Part shown: piece after piece, positions 54,551 to 64,000 of the stretch
Numbering within the stretch: position 1 is the stretch's first letter
Layout: the number at the start of each line of letters is the position of its first letter
Origin: Bufo bufo
Lineage: Eukaryota > Chordata > Amphibia > Anura > Bufonidae
Reading direction: 5' to 3'
Assembly (NCBI RefSeq): GCF_905171765.1
Contig: NC_053391.1
Coordinates: 190,598,559 to 190,662,558, forward strand
Length of the DNA stretch: 64,000 nucleotides
Notes under the pieces: generated by a model
Told to the model about the DNA's origin: nothing
What the model saw: only the letters and a program-made list of their open reading frames with translations
The model's database searches: none
Made by a program: the position numbers and the translations under genes

Positions 54551-57089
54551 ATCCAAGCAAGGTACAGCTTTGGTCTTAGGTCCCAGCAGGCTTTCAGCAA
54601 TGGTTGGCAGGAATGAATCTTCTGCTCTATAAACCTGGAGCTTGCAGGAAAGGACGTCTGCTTAGTAGCTCTAAAACTATGGCAGGAATTTGGCTTCTGC
54701 ACTTTCTTTATATCTTCTGCTTTATGGGGACTGACTAGCTGAGGAAGAATATGGCATCTCCAGGGTCTCTGGACTTTACTCACAGTTATATTCTCAGGGA
54801 ATGCTTTCTTCCTGGAACTGGAGGTTATCTGCTTGCTCTATCCAGCTGAGGCTGCAGGGCTCAGGCTGGGGATTTGATCAATGTCTCAGCTGAGACAAGA
54901 TCCTGGCTTTCTTCCCTATATCGGGGAGCTCCTAACACACACACACACACCCTACCCCTAGCAGGGGGTGGGCTACACTCCTTTCTAGCTTCCTTCTCCA
55001 CCCAGGGTGTAGGTTGTGGGAATAGTCCACACCTCCACAGAGGGGGAGCTAAGCTGGAATGAACTATTCCAGCTTAGATGTACTAAACTGAAACTAATTC
55101 TATATCAATGCATTGCTGCCACCTGCTGTAAACATGGAAAATTATAACAATAATTTACATTTAACATGGTTTATGCACACTTGTGAATGACATAATGTAA
55201 AATCATATCAGATGACAAGGTAAAGGCTCTTAACAGACAGTAGCGAGGTAGAAGAGTGTTGTAACACAACTCTGGGGTGTTACACCTGCATAAATGACAG
55301 TGTGTATATGTAAGAGTATATGCATGTATGACAGTGTGTGAATGAAAGGGTGCCTACATGTATGACAGTGTGTGCATGAAAGGGTGACTGCATGTATGAA
55401 AGTGTGTGTGTATGTTAGAGTGCCTGCATGTATGACAGTGTGTGTGTGTGTGTAAGAGTGTCTGCATGTATGACAGTGTGTGTATGAAATAGTGCTGGCA
55501 TATGTAGAAGTATGTGTGTAACAGAGTTCTGTTGCTGTATCTATACACACAGCTTGGTTCTGTTACCTTATATAAGTACAGAGCTTGGTATTATTATGGT
55601 ATCTAAGTACTGAGCTTGAAGGTCAAATTTTTGAGGCCAAACTACAGGGATGCTGTTAAAATAAAAATGAAAAACAAAAAACAAAAAAAAACATTTAAAC
55701 TAACCATCCTAACCACTATTTGATCCAGCACCCATACTATGTTTTCTCCATCGGGCTGCAGCTGGGACATAATGTTTTGGCTGCCGCGGTAAAATGCCTG
55801 TGTACCGCACTTGACTGCTGTAACTAATCACTGGCGTCAGTGGTGTACAGCACCAAGCCAAGTGATTAGCTGCAGGGGTCATGTGCCCTATTACACTATA
55901 GCTTCCTATATAATGGATTATTTTAAAGAATGTTGATGCAAATCGGAAAACCCCCTTAAGTGTCAATATTTGTATGAAACTATAGGGTGGGCCACTAGAG
56001 TCACTTCTACTGTTGGGCCCTTGGCACGCCAGTCCGACACTGCCTACCACCCCTGCGGAACGGCCTTCCTCTTTCTCTGCCTGTCATTTTCAAAATGACC
56101 CTGTGCCAAAGTCCCTAGAGAAGAGCAGTATTTGTGGAAGCAGGTATATCGCAGGCCTAAATCAGTATTTGGTGGAAACAGGTATATCAATCCCCTTAAT
56201 CAGTATTTTGTGGAAGCAGGTGTATCACAGGTCTCAATCAGTATTTGGTGGAAGCAGGTATATCAAACCCCTTAATCAGTATTTTGTAGAAGCAGATATA
56301 TAGAACCCATTAATCAATATTTGGTGGAAGCAGGTATATCTCACCCCTCAATCAGTATTTTGTGGAAGCAGGTATATCAAACCCCTTAATCAGAATTTTG
56401 TGGAAGTAGGTATATCGCACCCCTCAATCAGTATTTTGTGGAAGCAGGTATATAGAACCCATTAATCAATATTTGGGGGAAGCAGGTATATCACACCCCT
56501 CAATCTGTATTTTGTGGAAGTAGGTATTTCGAACCCCTTAATCTGTATTTTGTGGAAACAGGTATATCGCAGGCCTCAATCAATATTTGGTGGAAACAGG
56601 TATATCAAACCCCTTAATCAGTATTTTGTGGAAGGAGGTATATCGTAGGCCTCAATCAATATTTGGTGGAAACAGGTATATCAAACCCCTTAATCAGTAT
56701 TTTGTGGAAGCAGGTATATCAAACCCCTTATTCAGTATTTTGTGGAAGCAGGTATATCGCACCCCTCAATCAGTATTTTGTGGAAGCAGGTATATAGAAC
56801 CAATTAATCAATATTTGGGGGAAGCAGGTATATCGCACCCCTCAATCTGTATTTTGTGAAAGTAGGTATATCGAACCCCTTAATCGGTATTTTGTGGAAG
56901 CAGGTATATCGCAGGCCTCAATCAATATTTGGTGGAAACAGGTATATCAAACCCCGTAATCAGTATTTTGTGGAAGGAGGTATATCGTAGGCCTCAATCA
57001 ATATTTGGTGGAAACAGGTATATCAAACACCTTAATCAGTTTTTTGTGGAAGCAGGTATATCGCAGGCCTCAATCAGTATCAGTATCGC
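54551..57089. repeat. Tandem block 2 of 3 (2539 bp)
   Basis: Same order as block 1 without its Tc1 and MITE, ending in array 2. Most positions are identical to block 3 at an offset of 2539-2543 bp; differences seen are mainly the (GT)n length and single bases. Confidence 0.93.
56127..57089. repeat. 38-bp satellite, array 2
   Basis: About 25 units of the satellite, same unit and variants as arrays 1 and 3. Confidence 0.92.
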
Positions 57090-60000
57090 ATCCAAGCAAG
57101 GTACAGCTTTGGTCTTAGGTCCCAGCAGGCTTTCAGCAATGGTTGGCAGGAATGAATCTTCTGCTCTATAAACCTGGAGCTTGCAGGAAAGGACGTCTGC
57201 TTAGTAGCTCTAAAACTATGGCAGGAATTTGGCTTCTGCACTTTCTTTATATCTTCTGCTTTATGGGGACTGACTAGCTGAGGAAGAATATGGCATCTCC
57301 AGGGTCTCTGGACTTTACTCACAGTTATATTCTCAGGGAATGCTTTCTTCCTGGAACTGGAGGTTATCTGCTTGCTCTATCCAGCTGAGGCTGCAGGGCT
57401 CAGGCTGGGGATTTGATCAATGTCTCAGCTGAGACAAGATCCTGGCTTTCTTCCCTATATCGGGGAGCTCCTAACACACACACACACCCTACCCCTAGCA
57501 GGGGGTGGGCTACACTCCTTTCTAGCTTCCTTCTCCACCCAGGGTGTAGGTTGTGGGAATAGTCCACACCTCCACAGAGGGGGAGCTAAGCTGGAATGAA
57601 CTATTCCAGCTTAGATGTACTAAACTGAAACTAATTCTATACCAATGCATTGCTGCCACCTGCTGTAAACATGGAAAATTATAACAATAATTTACATTTA
57701 ACATGGTTTATGCACACTTGTGAATGACATAATGTAAAATCATATCAGATGACAAGGTAAAGGCTCTTAACAGACAGTAGCGAGGTAGAAGAGTGTTGTA
57801 ACACAACTCTGGGGTGTTACACCTGCATAAATGACAGTGTGTATATGTAAGAGTATATGCATGTATGACAGTGTGTGAATGAAAGGGTGCCTACATGTAT
57901 GACAGTGTGTGCATGAAAGGGTGACTGCATGTATGAAAGTGTGTGTGTATGTTAGAGTGCCTGCATGTATGACAGTGTGTGTGTGTGTGTGTGTGTAAGA
58001 GTGTCTGCATGTATGACAGTGTGTGTATGAAATAGTGCTGGCATATGTAGAAGTATGTGTGTAACAGAGTTCTGTTGCTGTATCTATACACACAGCTTGG
58101 TTATGTTACCTTATATAAGTACAGAGCTTGGTATTATTATGGTATCTAAGTACTGAGCTTGAAGGTCAAATTTTTGAGGCCAAACTACAGGGATGCTGTT
58201 AAAATAAAAATGAAAAAACAAAAACAAAAAAAAACATTTAAACTAACCATCCTAACCACTATTTGATCCAGCACCCATACTATGTTTTCTCCATCGGGCT
58301 GCAGCTGGGACATAATGTTTTGGCTGCCGCGGTAAAATGCCTGTGTACCGCACTTGACTGCTGTAACTAATCACTGGCGTCAGTGGTGTACAGCACCAAG
58401 CCAAGTGATTAGCTGCAGGGGTCATGTGCCCTATTACACTATAGCTTCCTATATAATGGATTATTTTAAAGAATGTTGATGCAAATCGGAAAACCCCCTT
58501 AAGTGTCAATATTTGTATGAAACTATAGGGTGGGCCACTAGAGTCACTTCTACTGTTGGGCCCTTGGCACGCCAGTCCGACACTGCCTACCACCCCTGCG
58601 GAACGGCCTTCCTCTTTCTCTGCCTGTCATTTTCAAAATGACCCTGTGCCAAAGTCCCTAGAGAAGAGCAGTATTTGTGGAAGCAGGTATATCGCAGGCC
58701 TAAATCAGTATTTGGTGGAAACAGGTATATCAATCCCCTTAATCAGTATTTTGTGGAAGCAGGTGTATCGCAGGTCTCAATCAGTATTTGGTGGAAGCAG
58801 GTATATCAAACCCCTTAATCAGTATTTTGTAGAAGCAGATATATAGAACCCATTAATCAATATTTGGTGGAAGCAGGTATATCTCACCCCTCAATCAGTA
58901 TTTTGTGGAAGCAGGTATATCAAACCCCTTAATCAGAATTTTGTGGAAGTAGGTATATCGCACCCCTCAATCAGTATTTTGTGGAAGCAGGTATATAGAA
59001 CCCATTAATCAATATTTGGGGGAAGCAGGTATATCACACCCCTCAATCTGTATTTTGTGGAAGTAGGTATTTCGAACCCCTTAATCTGTATTTTGTGGAA
59101 ACAGGTATATCGCAGGCCTCAATCAATATTTGGTGGAAACAGGTATATCAAACCCCTTAATCAGTATTTTGTGGAAGCAGGTATATCAAACCCCTTATTC
59201 AGTATTTTGTGGAAGCAGGTATATCGCACCCCTCAATCAGTATTTTGTGGAAGCAGGTATATCAAACCCCTTGATCAGTATTTTGTGGAAGCAGGTATAT
59301 CGCACTCCTCAATCAGTATTTTGTGGAAGCAGGTATATACTGTAGAACCCCTAATCAATATTTGGTGAAAACAGGTATATCGCACCCCTCAATTTTGTGG
59401 AAGCAGGTATATCAAACCCCTTAATCAGTATTTTGTGAAAGCAGGAATATCGCACTCCTCCATCAGTATTTTGTGGAAATAGGTAAATATAAATTAATCA
59501 ATATTTTGTGGAAGCAGGTATATCACACCCCTCAATCAGTATTTTGTGGAAGCAGGTATATAGAACCCATTAATCAATATTTGGGGGAAGCAGGTATATT
59601 GCACCCCTCAATCTGTATTTTGTGGAAGTAGGTATATCGAACCCCTTAATCAGTATTTTGTGGAAGCAGGTATATCATAGGCCTCAATCAATATTTGGTG
59701 GAAACAGGTATATCAAACCCCTTAATCAGTATTTTGTGTAAGAAGGTATATCGTAGGCCTCAATCAATATTTGGTGGAAACAGGTATATCAAACCCCTTA
59801 ATCAGTATTTATGGAAGCAGGTATATCGCACCCCTCAATCAGTATTTTGTGGAAGCAGGTATATCAAACCCCTTGATTAGTATTTTGTGGAAGCAGGTAT
59901 ATCGCACTCATCAATCAGTATTTTGTGGAAGCAGTTATATAGACCCCCTAATCAATATTTGGTGAAAACAGGTATATCGCACCCCTCAAATTTATGGAAG

Positions 60001-60400
60001 CAGGTATATCAAACCCCTTAATCAGTATTTTGTGGAAGCAGCGATATCGCACTCCTCAATCAGTATTTTGTGGAAATAGGTAGATAGAAACCTTTAATCA
60101 ATATTTTGTGGAAGCAGGTATATCGCACCCCTCAATCAGTATTTTGTGGAAGCAGGTATATAAAAGCCCATAATCAGTATTTTGTGGAAGTAGGTATATC
60201 GCAGCCCTCAATCTGTAGTTTGTGGAAGCAGGTATATAGAACCCCTTAATCAATATTTGGTGGAAGCAGGTATATCGCACCCCTCAATCAGTATTTTGTG
60301 GAAGCAGGTATATCAAACCCCTTAATTAGTATTTTTTGGAAGCAGGTATATTGCACCCCTCAATCAGTTTTTTTTGGGGGGCAACAGTTATATCACACCC
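57090..60400. repeat. Tandem block 3 of 3
   Basis: Same start and order as block 2, but with a longer final array that runs into the terminal zone at 60400. Confidence 0.92.
58670..60400. repeat. 38-bp satellite, array 3 (about 45 units)
   Basis: The longest array, with more degenerate units toward 60380, as expected at the old edge of an array. Confidence 0.92.
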
Positions 60401-60921
60401 GTTGCAAATAGTTGTTCTAATAGCGCTTGTCCCTCTATATACCTGCGGTATCGCAGCAGAACCGCACACAACTGCTGCACAATACAAATGCACTATAATA
60501 TACTTTCTATGTTAGAAAGTATATTATCAGTATATCACACCCCTCAGTATATCACACCTATAGATAGCACACCTACACCAGTTGTTAAAAGGATTTTTGT
60601 GGCCCTATTAGCTAGCGTTTGGTGTCCCTAACAGTGTGTCCCTGCTCCACAAAGCAACCTCTCCCTACACTGGCAAAACACAGAATGTAAAATGGCTGCC
60701 AGATCAGGTTCTGTTATAGGGTTGGGGGGGTGTCCATGTGCTGAAACGTCTCAATTGGCTGTCCTGTCCCACCTGAGGGATGTGTCATGGGGGAAAGTTT
60801 GGTGCAATGCCAAAGAATGTGGCACATGCGAACATTGCCAGTTGTTCGCATGTTCGGCGAATCGCGAATGTGTAAAGATTGCCACGAAACAACCGCCGGG
60901 CGAACCGCAAGGCCATCTCTA
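60401..60921 (-). repeat. GCGAA-rich terminal zone of the proposed hAT-like element
   Basis: Directly follows the satellite. A perfect hairpin ATATACTTTCTA/TAGAAAGTATAT lies at 60498-60524. 60820-60921 is dense in GCGAA and TTCGC words. The last bases, read on the minus strand, are TAGAGATGGCC, a plausible hAT end. No gene. Confidence 0.5.
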
Positions 60922-62856
60922 TTGATAGTCCATGCATATAGAAAAATATGTGGTAATCACCATGAGAGTATTCTCTTGTATGATACAGAATTACCTGTTC
61001 CCTCTTGAACTTCTCCTACAAGGAAGATGCACTTGAGAGAGTAAGTAATCCTGAATGTGAGGCAACTAATGGCAGCTTTACAGGAGCTAATTCCTGCATT
61101 GTTGGGGATTTGGGATTATTATCTGCAGTACAGTAATAATGAGTAGTGCTGAAGATAAAGGGTCTGGGTCACAATCAGCATTTAAAGCTTTGCTGAAATC
61201 CATTTTTGGGAGTTCTCTCTCCATGATGAAAGTGGCGGAGCAGTCCTGTGTAAATCAGCACAGCTTTGAGTGTTGACAGCATGGGAACAGAGGGCATTAG
61301 GAAAATAGAAAAAGGTGATCTGGACTTTTTATGTGCAATACTACTCACATGTATTACTGTAAATAATAGTCCAGAACCATGGGGACAAAATCCCTGTAAA
61401 TACACTGCTTCAGCAACAATACATTTCATATCTATTGTGATTGTGTAAAGTTTACTGTAAACAGTGGACTTCCACATTCTCTACTGTATATTGAACACAA
61501 ACAATGTTACCCCATGTCACAAATGATCACTATAAAAATATTTGATTATTAGTTGATTTCCTAGTCAATGCAATATTCTAGCTGACCCCATGTCCTAAGT
61601 AATTTGATAGAAAGACTGATGTCGGGCAAAGTTAAGACTATGAATTATTCTAATCTGCCACGGCTTATGTCCATCTAAAATGACCAGAGTAGAGAGAGTA
61701 AAAGTTTATGAACGAAACAACACTAAAAATAAAACTACAGACACACCTGTTTATCATCACCTGTCATCAGTTATATAATGCATATCTTTACTGTACTTAA
61801 TGTGCCTGTATAGCTAGGAATACATAATTACACAGAAATGCATTATAATTCATTCTAAACAAAAATATGCAAATATTTGAAATTGTAACATGGAACTTGG
61901 AATCTGAGTTATGGACAGTTTGATCATAAATGAATTACACTCAAAGAGAAATTGAGAGGATGCAAATACTCAGCTGTCCCCATTGTTAGTACAGATGGTG
62001 TCACAGCGAGTCTCTGGTGTTACACAATCATCATGGTCATGTTACAGAGTCACCGTGACTAGTGTTGCAGGGGAGATTAGAGCTCTTAGGATATCATGAC
62101 ATTCCTCCAATAAAATCTGTTATTTTATTACAAATACAGTTTTTTTTGCCTTCATAAAAGATACTTGTTCAGAAGACTCACTGCAAATTATACAGTTATA
62201 AGACTTCTTTTATCTTACACATTGTAAAATGAGTACAGTTTATCACCCAATGATCTGGTATCCAAGAAAAATAGTCCTAAAATTTATGATAAATAAAACG
62301 TCAACCAATAATCTGGAGCTTTCTGGGACTAGAGGAATGAATACATACACTGGAAGCATAAAGCGTCATGAACTTTTGCCAAGAGCATTCTAGGTAACTC
62401 TCAGTAGATTTAGAAAGCGAGAGTTGTGGCATTAATGGATTGTTGTATGATCATTCATTGCTTTCAACACTGAAGTAATAAGCATAAATTGATGCTTTTG
62501 AGCACAGAAGCAGAAATTGGTAACAAATACCTACCATGTGCCATTTATAATACTGGTGTCTTTTAATACTGTGGAGCACCTCAAGCACCAAGGTTTTGAT
62601 TCAACTGCTACCTCTGCACCCTCTATAGCTATGCCCTTGAGTGTATTCTTAAATAAAAGTCTTGAAATTCATTCCCAAGACTGAGGAAAATTAAACTTAT
62701 TTAAATATATGCATACTCTATATGCCTATGAATAAATATCAATTTTGGCTTGGGTGCATTCCTGTCTTATATTTCCTGTCAGAGCTAGGTCTTGGTATTC
62801 TCCATTACTTTAGAACCCCTTAAGAACTCCTTTTCTGTAAGTTTTCCCCTACACAG
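60922..62856. other. Intergenic DNA, nothing assigned
   Basis: Almost 2 kb of AT-rich sequence without repeats or coding signals that I recognise. It is the longest stretch in the window that looks single-copy. Confidence 0.55.
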
Positions 62857-63450
62857 TTAAAGGGGTTTTCCGAGACTTTAATACTGATGACCTATCCTCT
62901 GGATAGGTCATCAGTATATGATCAGTGGGGGTCCAACACCTGGGAACCCTGCCGATCAGCTGTTTGAGAAGGCACCGGCGCCACGGTCTTTTCCATGCTC
63001 ACCAAGCACAGCGATGTACATTATATAGCGGCTGTGCTTGGTAGTAGTAGCGCCACGGCCTTCTCCAGCTTTTCCTAGACTGTGTGATGACACGTTCATC
63101 TGTAACATGGCCTAGGCTAAGCATAGCTCCATAGATGTGAATGGGGATGAGCTGCAGAACTAAGCACAGCCGCTATACAATGTACAGTGCTGTGCTTGGT
63201 GAGCATGGAGAAGACAGTGGTGCTGGTGCCTTCTCAAACAGCTGATCGGCAGGGGTCCTGGGTGTTGGACCCCCATCCTGGGTGTTGGACCTTCATTGGT
63301 CAGATAATAATAATAGGACATGTTCTATCTTTGAACGGATTGGAAAAACGGAAATACGGAAATGGAATGCATACGGAGTACATTCCGTTTTTTTTGCGGA
63401 ACCATTGAATTGGCCCGATGACCTAGCCTCTAGATAGGTCATCAGTATTA
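62857..63450. mobile_element. T2-type fold-back MITE
   Basis: Starts TTAAAGGGGTTTTCCGAG. GATGACCTATCCTCTGGATA near the left end is mirrored by TCTAGATAGGTCATCAG near the right end. Inner arms around CAAGCACAGC and GCTGTGCTTGG can pair. It contains an inverted part copy (63311-63413) of the neighbouring MITE. Confidence 0.75.
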
Positions 63451-63922
63451 GGGCTCGTTTCACACGAACGTTTTTTGCCTTCCGTATACGGGCCGTTTTT
63501 TGAGTTCCGTATACGGAACCATTCAATTCAATGGTTCCGCAAAAAAAAACGGAATGTACTCCGTATGCATTCCGTTTCCGTATTTCCGTTTTTCCATTCC
63601 GTTCAAAGATAGAACATGTCCTATTATTGCCCGCAAATCGCGTTCCGTGACTCCATTCAAGTCAATGGGTCCGCAAAAAAAATGGAACACATACAGAATG
63701 CTCTCAGTATGTCTTCTGTATCCATTCTGCTTTTGTGGAACCATCTATTAAACATTTTATGCCCAGCCCAATTTTTTCTATGTTATTACTGTATACTGTA
63801 TATGCCATACGGAAAAACAGAATGGAACTGGAAACACTAGTGAAACAAAAAACAGAAAAACTAATCCGTTAAAAACGGCATGCAAAGCACTGAAAAAGCC
63901 ATACGGTCGTGTGAACGAGCAC
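63451..63922. mobile_element. Harbinger-like MITE (472 bp)
   Basis: Ends GGGCTCGTTTCACACGAACG and the inverse of GTGCTCGTTCACACGACC, after TTA (63448-63450) and before TTG. Rich in CCGTATACGG and GTTCCGCAAAAA words. Non-coding. Confidence 0.7.
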
Positions 63923-64000
63923 TTGAAGGCTGAAAAAACCCTTTTAAGAGGTGATGTTATAGAAAAGAGACTGTCACTTACAGTATTCCATTTTTATATA

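Larger units (their letters stand above)
35250..60921 (-). mobile_element. Proposed large hAT-like element, about 14 kb without insertions
   Basis: Inference joining several parts: a GCGAA/TTCGC-rich end near 35250-35330; a 3' zone with a 105-bp tandem repeat; the BED-hAT transposase on the minus strand; a 5' zone with 38-bp satellite arrays; and a GCGAA-rich end at 60800-60921, whose inverse begins TAGAGATGGCC, compatible with a hAT terminus. Foreign insertions inside: LINEs at 35511-38209 and 39468-45865, a Tc1 at 49609-51163, and a MITE at 51607-52698. I recall both outer zones as parts of one frog repeat family but cannot verify this. No matching 8-bp duplication was found at the limits. 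Confidence 0.4.

Noticed and set aside
51385..58093. His/Thr-rich proteins (HTHTLSYMH type) on the minus strand
   Set aside because: Direct translation of the GTGTAT-rich minisatellite; no independent support.
53360..60400. Repeat proteins with a 38-residue period (for example QYFVEAGIS...LISILWKQVY)
   Set aside because: These frames come from the 38-bp satellite: three units equal 38 codons in any frame. No start context, promoter or conserved frame supports a gene.
53360..60400. CRISPR-like array
   Set aside because: The 38-bp units are contiguous, with no unique spacers, no cas genes and a eukaryotic setting.

Overview
The window looks like vertebrate, most probably anuran (frog or toad), intergenic DNA. 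I found no host protein gene, tRNA gene, operon or CRISPR array. Almost everything recognisable is transposable-element DNA: several Tc1/mariner lineages, L1/Tx1-type LINEs with coiled-coil ORF1 proteins, a piggyBac relic, a BED-finger hAT, TTAAAGG-type (T2-like) MITEs of the kind described in Xenopus, and MITEs with 3-bp TTA/TAA duplications that resemble PIF/Harbinger. The taxon call rests on this mix of families and is an inference.

Layout. 1-8.6 kb: an intact DD37E Tc1 copy (1579-3142), fold-back MITEs and a dead piggyBac gene (6061-7655). 8.6-18.4 kb: a MITE split by a solo-LTR-like insertion; a 109-bp piece of 28S rRNA (10115-10223); a 30-bp minisatellite that has received two separate Tc1-type insertions (11906-12786 and the intact 12842-14350); a train of long hairpins; and TTAA-flanked MITEs. 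18.4-25.5 kb: a full-length 7.06-kb L1/Tx1-type LINE with a 14-bp target duplication. 25.6-35.2 kb: two opposite-facing copies of a hairpin-rich dispersed repeat, an intact DD34E Tc1 (28351-29932), another fold-back MITE, and a 269-bp retroposed insert with an 18-bp target duplication.

35.2-60.9 kb is best read as one large, heavily invaded minus-strand hAT-like element. Its transposase (about 48.1 kb down to 38.9 kb) is split by a full-length 6.4-kb LINE with a perfect 16-bp target duplication. The 3' side carries a 105-bp tandem repeat and a 5'-truncated LINE, which is itself split by a DD38E-like Tc1 remnant. The 5' side carries a 38-bp satellite inside a tandemly triplicated 2.5-kb block; only the first block holds a DD35E Tc1 and a 1.1-kb MITE. 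60.9-64 kb: quiet sequence, then two abutting MITEs.

The elements act as independent selfish units, not as a pathway. The main value of the window is its nesting: several insertions can be checked exactly, because removing the insert plus one target copy restores a reading frame or matches an empty sister site. Three Tc1-type transposase genes and two LINE ORF1 genes are open from start to stop.
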